This document shows positions 15,241-22,168 of a DNA stretch of 33,774 nucleotides, piece after piece. The DNA comes from Nitrososphaera sp. (GTDB taxonomy: Archaea; Thermoproteota; Nitrososphaeria; Nitrososphaerales; Nitrososphaeraceae), in NCBI GenBank assembly GCA_023250885.1, contig JAHEZV010000007.1:1-33774 (forward strand), written 5' to 3'. A program made the translations under genes and the position numbers. A model generated the notes under the pieces. That model was not told the origin of the DNA, made no database searches, and saw only the letters and a list, made by a program, of their open reading frames with translations. Within the stretch, counting starts at the first letter, position 1, and each line of letters begins with the position of its first letter.

Positions 15241-15953
15241 TAGTTGTATGCGACCTCCTTTTCCACCATGCCGTCGCGGATGTAGATCGCCCTGTCGGTG
15301 GCTTCTGCAAGCTCGTTGTTGTGCGTTACCATCACTATCGTGCGCCTGAACTTGCTTGACAGCATCTTGAGTAGCTCGAACACCTCCTGCCCTGTCTTTG
15401 TGTCGAGGTTGCCTGTCGGCTCGTCTGCTAGGATTATCGCGGGATCGTTCATGAGCGCCCTTGCTATCGCGACCCTCTGCTGCTGTCCCCCGCTCAGGGT
15501 GGTGGGCTTGTAGTTTGCCTTGTCGCTTATGCCGAGGACATCAAGAATTTTCATTGCGCGCTGATCCCTTTTGCTGCCTTCCATGTCGGACAGTATCGCC
15601 GGGAGCTCGACATTCTTGAGGACAGTCGTCCTGTTTATCAGGTTATACGACTGGAAGATAAAGCCGATAAGATGATTTCTCATGGTGGCAAGCTCGGAAT
15701 CGGAAAGCGAGAATACGTCAACTCCTCTTATGTAGACCTTGCCGGAGCTCGGCCGGTCGAGGGCGCCTATCAGGTTAAGTAGCGTCGACTTGCCGCTGCC
15801 GGAGGGTCCAATAATAGAGACAAACTCGCCCTTCCTTAAAGAAAGATTCACTCCGCGCAGAGCCGCTACCCTGCCGGCTGCAGACTCGAATACCTTGACA
15901 ATGTTTTCAACGCTTAGAACGATAGAGTCGTCGCTCTGGCTGCTTGTATTCAT
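15240..15953 (-). CDS. ABC transporter ATP-binding protein, MacB/LolD-like
   Basis: This 237-residue ATPase has Walker [10 protein letters not shown] near residue 46, the Q-loop in [15 protein letters not shown], the signature [15 protein letters not shown] and Walker [13 protein letters not shown]. The H-loop is [19 protein letters not shown] is typical of the LolD/MacB ATPase group. The ATG at 15953 is chosen because the conserved protein begins there; an open frame runs further upstream but is not conserved-looking. It is the first gene of the three-gene operon, and its stop abuts the start of the surface-protein gene. Confidence 0.92.
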   Translation of the reverse strand: MNTSSQSDDSIVLSVENIVKVFESAAGRVAALRGVNLSLRKGEFVSIIGPSGSGKSTLLNLIGALDRPSSGKVYIRGVDVFSLSDSELATMRNHLIGFIFQSYNLINRTTVLKNVELPAILSDMEGSKRDQRAMKILDVLGISDKANYKPTTLSGGQQQRVAIARALMNDPAIILADEPTGNLDTKTGQEVFELLKMLSSKFRRTIVMVTHNNELAEATDRAIYIRDGMVEKEVAYN

Positions 15954-15987
15954 GCCTGTCAAGCACCTTATAGAAATTGGTGTCCGC

Positions 15988-15999
15988 CTAATAAGTATA
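15988..15999 (-). promoter_or_regulatory. TATA-like box of the ABC operon
   Basis: On the minus strand TTATACTTATTAG lies about 40 bp before the ATG at 15953. A second A/T element (TTCTATAAGG, 15967-15976) lies closer. The box is directly adjacent to the inverted repeat at 15999-16018. Confidence 0.45.
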
Positions 16000-16018
16000 A
16001 CTGACTGGTCAGTCAGTT
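15999..16018. promoter_or_regulatory. Operator-like inverted repeat upstream of the ABC operon
   Basis: AACTGACT (15999-16006) and AGTCAGTT (16011-16018) are perfect inverted 8-bp arms around GGTC, giving a 20-bp palindrome. The shape and the core TGACTGGTCAGTCA resemble binding sites of TetR-family repressors. It touches the TATA-like box of the ABC operon, a place where a bound protein would block TBP/TFB. No TetR gene is present in the window, so the regulator is unknown. Confidence 0.6.
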
Positions 16019-16042
16019 TTTCCTTACTAGGATTTTCGGTAA

Positions 16043-16052
16043 ACAATAAATA
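16043..16052 (+). promoter_or_regulatory. TATA-like box of the YHS gene
   Basis: CAATAAATAC is centred about 28 bp before the GTG at 16076, supporting a leaderless transcript and that GTG as the start. Confidence 0.5.
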
Positions 16053-16075
16053 CGCAACCCCCAGCGTTGGAAGCT

Positions 16076-16216
16076 GTGCCTGTTGATCCTGTGTGCGGGA
16101 TTGAAATGGATCAGGAACTCGCAGTGAGCCACGAACACCGCGGCAAGACCTACTACTTTTGCTGCGAAGGCTGCAAGAGGATCTTTGTGAAAAAGCCCGG
16201 CAAGTATTCAAAGTGA
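16076..16216 (+). CDS. Stand-alone YHS-domain protein, 46 aa
   Basis: This small gene begins MPVDPVCGIEMD (GTG start). It continues to YYFCCEGCKRIFVKKPGKYSK and ends with TGA at 16214-16216. It is a complete YHS domain: the DPVCG motif, a central H-containing stretch and FCCEGCKRIF, with the Cys residues expected to bind metal. YHS domains occur in copper-transport and metal-handling proteins. The role of the isolated domain is unknown, and metal delivery is a guess prompted by the copper-rich physiology of ammonia oxidisers. The last 9 bases overlap the end of the convergent asparagine-synthase-like gene. Confidence 0.85.
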   Translation: MPVDPVCGIEMDQELAVSHEHRGKTYYFCCEGCKRIFVKKPGKYSK

Positions 16217-17158
16217 TTTTGGCGTAACTGGAAAGGCGCCGCAAGTCCTGCAGAACCTGCCGCCCTGCGCCATGCAGCCGCTGCATTCAGGGCAGCGTGA
16301 TTCGCAATCCTCTTCCTTTGGCGACGGAAAGTAACTTCTGAAAATGGCGTAATAGTGCAGCTGCTCCTTGCTCCTTATCATGACATCGTCGTGCTCTTTC
16401 GCCGTCCTCGCCTTGTTTGCAAAGGTCAGGTCGTCTATCCATTCTTCAATATAGTTCTGGTATTTGCCGGTGGCCGCTCCCTGCTCCTGCGCAAGCTTTT
16501 GCCTCCAAGCAAGGCCGCCAAGTGCGGGTTCAAAGCATTTTCTCAGGACGAACTTGCCCCACTTGCTGCCTCCATGTTCGCCAACCTTGTCGCTTATGCT
16601 GATTGATTTTGCAAACGACATAAACTCATCGTCGAGGAAAGGGGTCTTTACCTTGACCCCAGCGCGCTTGCCCAGTTTTCTCGACGAAAAATGCATGACC
16701 TGCCAGAGCCGGCGCAGCTCCGAATCGAGCTTTTGCAGATCAGAATAATATCGAGAAAGATAGTTGTAGCCGGCAAAAAGCTCATCGCCGCCATCACCTG
16801 TCATTATCGCAGAATGGCCGTCATTTTTCGCCTGCTCTATGCCGGCAAGTGCGACTGCCGAATTCCTGATCTCTATCGGGTCAAACGTCCTGAAGACCTG
16901 TATGACCTGCTCGATCAGCTCTGCCATCCTGTTCTGGTCAAATATAACTTCGGCATGTCTCTCGCTATATTTTCCTGCAACCTGCCTTGCATAGGCAAGA
17001 TCCGGCGCGTCGGCGCCAAATCCTGCAGCCACCGAATATTTTGGATGCAGAATGCTGGCCAGTATGCTGCTGTCAAGCCCGCCTGAGAGCAGCAATGCGT
17101 CGGCGTGGTTTCGCTCCACACTCTCTGTCAGCAACCTGACAAGCTGTTCGCAATGCAA
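16208..17158 (-). CDS. Asparagine-synthase-like ATP-pyrophosphatase with C-terminal Cys cluster
   Basis: The protein has the synthetase half of asparagine synthase. The PP-loop LLSGGLDSSILASIL is near residue 22, GDGGDELFAGYNYL near 120, and KTPFLDDEFMSFAKSI near 178. It lacks the N-terminal glutaminase domain, so any amidotransfer would need ammonia or another donor. The C-terminus carries seven Cys-rich positions (CESRCPECSGCMAQGGRFC, then RTCG) that look like a small zinc ribbon, which is unusual for AsnB. The start is uncertain: TTG at 17158 falls 24 bp after the epimerase stop, while a longer frame reaches 17218 and overlaps it. True product is unknown. Confidence 0.75.
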   Translation of the reverse strand: MHCEQLVRLLTESVERNHADALLLSGGLDSSILASILHPKYSVAAGFGADAPDLAYARQVAGKYSERHAEVIFDQNRMAELIEQVIQVFRTFDPIEIRNSAVALAGIEQAKNDGHSAIMTGDGGDELFAGYNYLSRYYSDLQKLDSELRRLWQVMHFSSRKLGKRAGVKVKTPFLDDEFMSFAKSISISDKVGEHGGSKWGKFVLRKCFEPALGGLAWRQKLAQEQGAATGKYQNYIEEWIDDLTFANKARTAKEHDDVMIRSKEQLHYYAIFRSYFPSPKEEDCESRCPECSGCMAQGGRFCRTCGAFPVTPKSL

Positions 17159-17181
17159 TACAGAACAAAATCCGATGGTGC

Positions 17182-17595
17182 TTATTCTTCTTTGCCGTTC
17201 TCTGGCGGCGCTTCGCAAAACTCCGTCAGGACGCCGTGGAGCGACTTGGGGTGTATAAACGTGATCCTGCGGCCGTACGAGCCTGTGCGCAGGCCGCCCA
17301 GCATCTTCATGCCGTTGGCAGACGCCCTTGCAACGTCCTTCTCGATGTCGTCTGCCGTGATTGCAATGTGGTGTATCCCCTCGCCGCGCTCTTGGAGAAA
17401 CTTTGATATCGGGCTGTCCGGGGACGTTGGCTCCATCAATTCAATTCTTGTGTCTTCCAGCATCAGCATCGCGACCTTGACCTTTTCGTTTGGCACTTCC
17501 TCTATTTCAAGTTGGTCAACGTTCAGTATCTTCTGGTAATTCTTGAGCGCCTCTTCCACGTTTTTTACGGCTATGGCGATGTGGTCGACTCTCAT
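17182..17595 (-). CDS. mce: Methylmalonyl-CoA epimerase
   Basis: This 137-residue VOC-fold protein interconverts the (S) and (R) forms of methylmalonyl-CoA. It starts MRVDHIAIAVKNVEEAL, with a metal-ligand His in DHIAIAV and another in GIHHIAITADDIEKD near residue 75. The C-terminal FIHPKSLHGVLTEFCE carries the ligand Glu. It directly follows the mutase large subunit on the same strand with about 40 bp between. It also has its own TATA-like stretch CTTAAATAAACC (17621-17632, minus strand) about 31 bp upstream. It serves the 3-hydroxypropionate/4-hydroxybutyrate cycle together with the mutase. Confidence 0.92.
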   Translation of the reverse strand: MRVDHIAIAVKNVEEALKNYQKILNVDQLEIEEVPNEKVKVAMLMLEDTRIELMEPTSPDSPISKFLQERGEGIHHIAITADDIEKDVARASANGMKMLGGLRTGSYGRRITFIHPKSLHGVLTEFCEAPPENGKEE

Positions 17596-17637
17596 TCCCG
17601 CATCATATTTTGCTTGTTCTGGTTTATTTAAGATATC

Positions 17638-19230
17638 TTAAAACGATATCTTGGGCTCGTATCTGCCAAAGACTGTCCTGAGCGTGCCACTTATTTCGCC
17701 AAGCGCGCTGTAGCTTTTGACCGCGTTGATGATGTGCGGCATCAGGTTCTCGTCCTTTTCAGCGGCCTTTTGCAGCTGCGACAGAGCCTGATCTATTCTG
17801 GACTTGTCGCGATTACTCTTCAGTTCCTTGAGTCTTGCAACCTGCCTGTTCTCTATCTCCTGATCTATCCTGTTGAGCTTGGGCTCGACATCGTGCGCGT
17901 CCTGGTACTTGTTGACGCCCACAATGACGCGCTTGTTTTCGTCGATCTCTTTCTTTAGCTGGTATGCGTTGGTCCTGATCTCTTCCTGAAAGAACCCCTT
18001 CTCGACCGCGACAAGCGTGCCGCCCATCCTGTCTATTTTTTTGAGATACTTGTTTACCTCGTCCTCTATCTTGCTTGTCAAATATTCGACGTAGTACGAA
18101 CCGGCCATCGGGTCGGCTGTCTTGACGACGCCAGTCTCGCTTGCTATCATCTGCTGGGTTCTGAGCGCCACCTTGACAGATTCCTCGGTCGGGAGCGCAA
18201 GCGCTTCATCGCGCGAGTTGGTATGCAATGACTGGCATCCGCCAAGCACCGCGGCCAGCGCTTCAGTCGTTACCCTGACAATGTTGTTGTCGACCTGCTG
18301 CGCAGTCAGCGACTCGCCGGACGTCTGGACGTGGAAGCGCAGGTGCATCGACTTGGGGTCCTTTGCGTGGAACCTTTCCTTCATTATCTTTGCGTAGATG
18401 CGCCGAGCAGCCCTGAACTTGGCAATTTCTTCAAAGAACTCCATCGTGCAGCAGAAAAAGAACGAAAGCCGGGGTGCAAAGTCGTCAACCTTCATGCCCC
18501 TTGCGGTGCAGGTCTCGATGTATTCAATCGCGTTAGCAAAAGTGAAAGCCAGCTCCTGCACGGCGTTGCAGCCGGCCTCTCTCATGTGGTAGCCGGATAT
18601 GCTGATCGGGTACCATTGGGGCACCTTCTTTGAGCAGTATTCGATCATGTCGCCGATAAGCCGCATCGACGGCTTGGGCGGGTAGATGTAGGTATTGCGT
18701 GCAATGTACTCCTTCAGGATGTCGTTCTGGGTGGTTCCGCGTAGCTGGACTGGAGACACGCCCTGCGACTCGGCAACTGTGATGTAAAGCGACAATAATG
18801 TTGACGCGGTAGAGTTGATAGTCATGGACGTGCTTACCTTGTCAAGCGGTATGCCATTAAAGCATGTCATCATGTCTTTTATCGAGCTGATGGCAACGCC
18901 GGTCCTACCGACTTCGCCTTCCGACTGTGGGTCGTCCGAGTCCCTGCCGGTCTGGGTTGGCAGGTCAAACGCAAGCGACAGCCCAGTCTGGCCGTGGTCT
19001 AGAAGGAACTTGAAGCGCTTGTTGGTCTCCTCCGCGCTGCCAAAGCCGCTATACTGGCGCATTGTCCAGACGCGCTTGCGATACATGTTTGGATACAGGC
19101 CGCGCGTGAATGGATATTTCCCGAGCTCTTCGTCGTGGCGGCCGTCGTATTTCGCCAGGTCTTTTTTGTTGTAAACGCGCTTGACCGGTATGTTGGAGTC
19201 GGTCTTGAAGTTCTCGTTTGGTTTTGCCAT
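17638..19230 (-). CDS. mcmA: Methylmalonyl-CoA mutase, large (catalytic) subunit
   Basis: This is the substrate-binding TIM-barrel subunit of B12-dependent methylmalonyl-CoA mutase, which converts methylmalonyl-CoA to succinyl-CoA. It is about 530 residues. Hallmarks include [19 protein letters not shown] near residue 58, [19 protein letters not shown] near 82, [19 protein letters not shown] near 165 and [18 protein letters not shown] near 336. The B12-binding domain is missing because it is encoded separately at 20481-20903, the two-subunit arrangement usual in archaea. ATG at 19230 is chosen; a GTG at 19239 overlapping the MeaB stop is also possible. It probably shares a transcript with meaB. 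Confidence 0.94.
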   Translation of the reverse strand: MAKPNENFKTDSNIPVKRVYNKKDLAKYDGRHDEELGKYPFTRGLYPNMYRKRVWTMRQYSGFGSAEETNKRFKFLLDHGQTGLSLAFDLPTQTGRDSDDPQSEGEVGRTGVAISSIKDMMTCFNGIPLDKVSTSMTINSTASTLLSLYITVAESQGVSPVQLRGTTQNDILKEYIARNTYIYPPKPSMRLIGDMIEYCSKKVPQWYPISISGYHMREAGCNAVQELAFTFANAIEYIETCTARGMKVDDFAPRLSFFFCCTMEFFEEIAKFRAARRIYAKIMKERFHAKDPKSMHLRFHVQTSGESLTAQQVDNNIVRVTTEALAAVLGGCQSLHTNSRDEALALPTEESVKVALRTQQMIASETGVVKTADPMAGSYYVEYLTSKIEDEVNKYLKKIDRMGGTLVAVEKGFFQEEIRTNAYQLKKEIDENKRVIVGVNKYQDAHDVEPKLNRIDQEIENRQVARLKELKSNRDKSRIDQALSQLQKAAEKDENLMPHIINAVKSYSALGEISGTLRTVFGRYEPKISF

Positions 19231-19235
19231 AATGA

Positions 19236-20159
19236 TCACCTAAAGAGGCCGGCGGCCAGCTCTTCTGCAGCCGCATAGGGGTCGATCTCTTTCCTTGCCA
19301 ACTTGTCGACAAACTCTGAATATTTCTTGTTCCCTGCAAGCATCAAGAAAGCCTTTTTCTCGACCGCATTTAAAACCATGTCTCTCAACTCGTCCTCCAG
19401 CATCTTTCTCTCGCGTTCTTTATTATTAATGCTTTTTTCCTTTAGTAATTTACCAATATTCTTGGCTAGTTCGCGGACGCCCTTGCCAGTTTTGGCAGAA
19501 GCCTTGAGCACAGCCGGTTTGCGCTCCGTATCTCCTATCAGGTCGACTATGGTGTTGTACAATACAGCGGCGCCTTCGAGGTCCGCCTTATTGACGACGT
19601 AAAGGTCGCCAATTTCCGTCAGGCCGGCCTTGACTGCTTGCACGTTGTCGCCCGTGTGGGGCGTAAACACCACCGCCGTAAGGTCGACCACTTTAGATAT
19701 CTCGATTTCTAGCTGCCCCGCGCCGACGCTTTCAACCAGCACCAAGTTGTAGCCTGCCGCGTCCAGAATCCTGATGGCATTTCGCAATGATTTTGATACG
19801 CCCCCCACAGCCCCCCTCGACGCCATGCTCCTCATGAACACCTTTTCGTCGTCGAGGTTGCCTTGCATCCTGACCCTGTCGCCCAGCATCGCGCCGCCTG
19901 TGACCGGGCTTGTGGGATCTACCGCAAGGACCGCGACTCTGTATCCAAGAGCTTGACATTCAGGTATCAGCTTGCCAACAAGCGAGCTCTTGCCGGCGCC
20001 CCCCGGCCCGGTGAATCCCACAGTCCTTGCGCCGCCGGTTTTGCTGAAAATCTGTTTTATTATTTCGCGGGACTCGGGCTCGTCGTTGTCGATAATGGAA
20101 ATAGCCCTTGCAAGGGCGCGCCGCTCGCCTGCCAGCAACCCCTTTACTATTGGAAGCAC
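19236..20159 (-). CDS. meaB: MeaB/ArgK-type GTPase, methylmalonyl-CoA mutase chaperone
   Basis: This G3E-family GTPase protects and loads the B12 cofactor of methylmalonyl-CoA mutase. In 307 residues it shows the P-loop FTGPGGAGKSSLVGKL near residue 49, the Mg-binding AVDPTSPVTGGAMLGDRVRM near 79, and the switch ESVGAGQLEIEIS near 143. The last is more often ETVGVGQ in the family. NKADLEG near 190 gives base specificity. The start is GTG at 20159, with a TATA-like box about 28 bp upstream. Its stop overlaps or touches the mutase large-subunit start, so the two are translationally coupled. Confidence 0.93.
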   Translation of the reverse strand: MLPIVKGLLAGERRALARAISIIDNDEPESREIIKQIFSKTGGARTVGFTGPGGAGKSSLVGKLIPECQALGYRVAVLAVDPTSPVTGGAMLGDRVRMQGNLDDEKVFMRSMASRGAVGGVSKSLRNAIRILDAAGYNLVLVESVGAGQLEIEISKVVDLTAVVFTPHTGDNVQAVKAGLTEIGDLYVVNKADLEGAAVLYNTIVDLIGDTERKPAVLKASAKTGKGVRELAKNIGKLLKEKSINNKERERKMLEDELRDMVLNAVEKKAFLMLAGNKKYSEFVDKLARKEIDPYAAAEELAAGLFR

Positions 20160-20181
20160 GTTCCATTGTTTGTAGGGTGGA

Positions 20182-20191
20182 CAATATTAAC
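20182..20191 (-). promoter_or_regulatory. TATA-like box of meaB-mcmA
   Basis: On the minus strand GTTAATATTG is centred about 28 bp before the GTG at 20159, implying a leaderless transcript that starts with meaB. Confidence 0.5.
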
Positions 20192-20201
20192 GAATTCTTG
20201 C

Positions 20202-20369
20202 CTACTCTTTGAGCGATTCAGAAATAATGTCGGCGAGCCTGTCGTTGCCCTCGCTGCGGTACCTCTCAATCTCGCGGACCAGTTGCTCCCTCAGCTGCCT
20301 GTAGAGGTTAACCTGCTCTCTAACGGTCCTTTCCCTGAGCTCCTCGACTTCTTCAGATGGTGAGGCCAT
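20202..20369 (-). CDS. Small coiled-coil-like protein, 55 aa
   Basis: This unannotated-looking small gene starts with ATG at 20369 and ends with TAG at 20202-20204. The product begins MASPSEEVEELRERTVREQV and continues as an almost unbroken charged amphipathic helix (LYRQLREQLVREIERYRSEG). It has no Cys, membrane segment or known motif. A very good TATA box (GTTATAAATA, 20391-20400 minus strand) lies 27 bp before the ATG. It precedes meaB on the same strand with a 42-bp gap, so a link to the mutase system is possible but unproven. I do not recognise a family. Confidence 0.65.
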   Translation of the reverse strand: MASPSEEVEELRERTVREQVNLYRQLREQLVREIERYRSEGNDRLADIISESLKE

Positions 20370-20390
20370 GTATTAGTGTCGCAGCTTTTG

Positions 20391-20400
20391 TATTTATAAC
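20391..20400 (-). promoter_or_regulatory. TATA box of the 55-residue helical protein
   Basis: GTTATAAATA on the minus strand is centred about 27 bp before the ATG at 20369. It is among the best matches to an archaeal box A in the window. Confidence 0.55.
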
Positions 20401-20441
20401 TTCAGACTACACGCCGGGCTTGACAAGTCACATCCGAATTG

Positions 20442-20455
20442 AATAAATATTTTAA
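20442..20455 (+). promoter_or_regulatory. TATA box of the mutase small subunit
   Basis: AATAAATATTTTAA is centred about 31 bp before the ATG at 20481. It supports that ATG over an in-frame TTG at 20439, which would lie within or before the box. Confidence 0.55.
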
Positions 20456-20480
20456 GCGGAAAAGCCACCCTCCAAGCATA

Positions 20481-20903
20481 ATGTCGGCGCAACAACCACA
20501 GGCAAGGCCAATACGCGTCTTGGTAAGCAAGCTCGGGCTAGACGGCCACGACAGGGGGGCTCTAGTGATATGCAGGGCATTCCGCGACGCCGGCATGGAG
20601 GTCATTTATTCTGGGCTGTTCTGCACGCCAGAGCAGGTCGCCGGCATGTCGATAGACGAGGACGTCGATGTGGTGGCAATGAGCCTGCTAAACGGCGCAC
20701 ATCTGACATTGTTCCCAAAGGTCGCGCGCCTGCTCAAGGAAAAGGGCGCCGGCGACATCCTTATCGTGGGGGGCGGCATCATCCCTGAAAGCGACAGGAA
20801 GGAACTTGAAAAGCAGGGCGTGACTGGCAACTTTGGCCCCGGCACCCCGCTTCCAGTCATAATCAAGCACATCTTGGAAAACATACAGCAGAAGCGCACA
20901 TAG
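20481..20903 (+). CDS. mcmB: Methylmalonyl-CoA mutase, small (B12-binding) subunit
   Basis: This 140-residue cobalamin-binding subunit carries the base-off/His-on motif LDGHDRGALVICRAF (DxHxxG) near residue 19. It also has GLFCTPEQVAG near 47, SLLNGAHLTLFPKV near 70 and VGGGIIPESD near 98, all typical of mutase C-terminal domains. It pairs with the large subunit encoded at 17638-19230. It is divergent from the meaB-mcmA operon with its own promoter, and its end is convergent with a damaged flavin-reductase-like gene. Start ATG 20481 is supported by promoter spacing. Confidence 0.94.
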   Translation: MSAQQPQARPIRVLVSKLGLDGHDRGALVICRAFRDAGMEVIYSGLFCTPEQVAGMSIDEDVDVVAMSLLNGAHLTLFPKVARLLKEKGAGDILIVGGGIIPESDRKELEKQGVTGNFGPGTPLPVIIKHILENIQQKRT

Positions 20904-21352
20904 CTACTGCGCCTTTGCAAAATTCCACGTAGAGAAGAACTTTGGCGTCAGCTCGAGCAGGATCGAAGTGCCGTTCCTTGCATTCTCTATCAGCATCTGG
21001 GCAAGCGGGTGATCCAGCGTGCCAAGATATTTCAGGTTTATCTTCTCTACTATCGGCATGTTTCTCCCGACGTCTTCAGAGATGCTCGCAGTCCTTTGCC
21101 CTTGACCCCCTTGTATGGAAAGCTCTCGTCGTCGATCGAAAAGTAAACGCTCGGGTTGTTGTGGATGTTCTCAACCTTTTTTGTTGACTTGCCCGCCATG
21201 ACGAAGAGCCTTTTGCTCCCCTTGTCGTACAGGAACCACAGGGGCTGGATGTTGGGGTCACCGGCTTCGTCAACAGTGGCCAGCTGGATGTTAAGTTTGC
21301 TTTCAAGGAAGCCGTCAATTTCTGGCTGGGTCATAGCGCCCATGCCGGGCAT
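20904..21352 (-). pseudogene. Pyridoxamine-phosphate-oxidase-like protein, frameshifted
   Basis: Two frames together encode one FMN/F420-binding split-barrel protein of about 149 residues. The first frame starts MPGMGAMTQPEIDGFLESK (ATG 21352). It runs through VDEAGDPNIQPLWFLYD and YFSIDDESFPYKGVKGKG, then derails near 21090-21095. The second frame resumes with TASISEDVGRNMPIVEKINL and ends STWNFAKAQ at the TAG 20904-20906. One extra base near 21093 would restore a continuous gene. Both halves keep good protein character, so this is either a very recent mutation or a sequence error. Translational frameshifting is less likely. Confidence 0.8.
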
Positions 21353-21414
21353 CGCGTTTATGATCTTAATTCTGCCTACTAGACATCAATTTTTGATATA
21401 AAGTTTGAGGAGCC

Positions 21415-22092
21415 CTAACCTTTTGGTTGTTCCTGGCAGCCTGGCGAAACAGGCAGGATGAATGAAAAAGTCGCCCCCTTGCCGTCTGCAAACTGATTGA
21501 CCAGCAACTCTATGACTGCCAGCAGCGGCTGTATCGGAGTCCGAAGCTCGTGCGCAGCGATATTGATAAATTCCTTCTGTATCACGTCATGCGCCTCCAG
21601 TTTTTCATTCGCCTTTGTGAGGGATTCGTTGACGCGCCTCAGCTCTTCCGTCTTTCTGTCAACCGACGTCTGCAGGCATCTGTTCCATGACAGGATGACA
21701 ATTGCTGTGCCTACTGCCTCGCTGCCAATGGCCAGAATTATTGCAGAAACAAAATAGTTGTGCTTCTGAAGAAGTGGGCATATCTCGGCTGAAACCTGGT
21801 GGGGGATAATTACATGCAACGTAAGGAAGCGCTCTCCTCTGGTCTCTACCGGCGCGAATGCTACGGTGCTTGACACTCCTGGAGAACTGGGAAAGTCATA
21901 GGAGCCCATTCTTCCTTCACGGTATTTTCGCAGCATGCGGTCGAATAGCTTATTGTTGCTGTCATCCAACGATGAAGACGTTGAAATTGCAACTATGTAC
22001 ATCTGGCTCCCGATAAACGCCAAAATGACAATCTGTTTTGCTGGCGTAATGCCTATCCGATGGCCAGACACTAAGCACAAGACTTGGCACAT
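21415..22092 (-). pseudogene. Membrane histidine kinase lacking its ATPase core
   Basis: The 225-residue product has a first hydrophobic segment (about 19-38), an extracytoplasmic sensor region of about 70 residues, and a second membrane segment (about 114-136). A coiled coil (KTEELRRVNESLTKANEKLE) and the H-box IAAHELRTPIQPLLAVIELL with His181 follow. It then jumps at about residue 198 directly to VNQFADGKGATFSFILPVS, which is the last strand of a HATPase domain. About 150 residues holding the N, G1 and G2 boxes are missing without loss of frame. It cannot autophosphorylate. It may be a pseudogene or a protein that is phosphorylated or dimerises with another kinase. A promoter-like AATATAATTTA lies about 15-20 bp upstream. 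Confidence 0.75.
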
Positions 22093-22168
22093 GTAGATAA
22101 ATTATATTGAGAGAATATTATGTAGAAATAGTACTACGCCAACTTGTCACGCAAGCTGGCAGCGGGAT

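Noticed and set aside
15999-16018. Reading the palindrome as a transcription terminator because T residues follow it
   Set aside because: Genes on both sides diverge from this point, so no transcript would end here; operator is the better reading.
17628-17641. Perfect palindrome TTAAGATATCTTAA at the end of the mutase gene
   Set aside because: It is made of A/T-rich words including the stop codon and the next gene's TATA region, so chance is a sufficient explanation.
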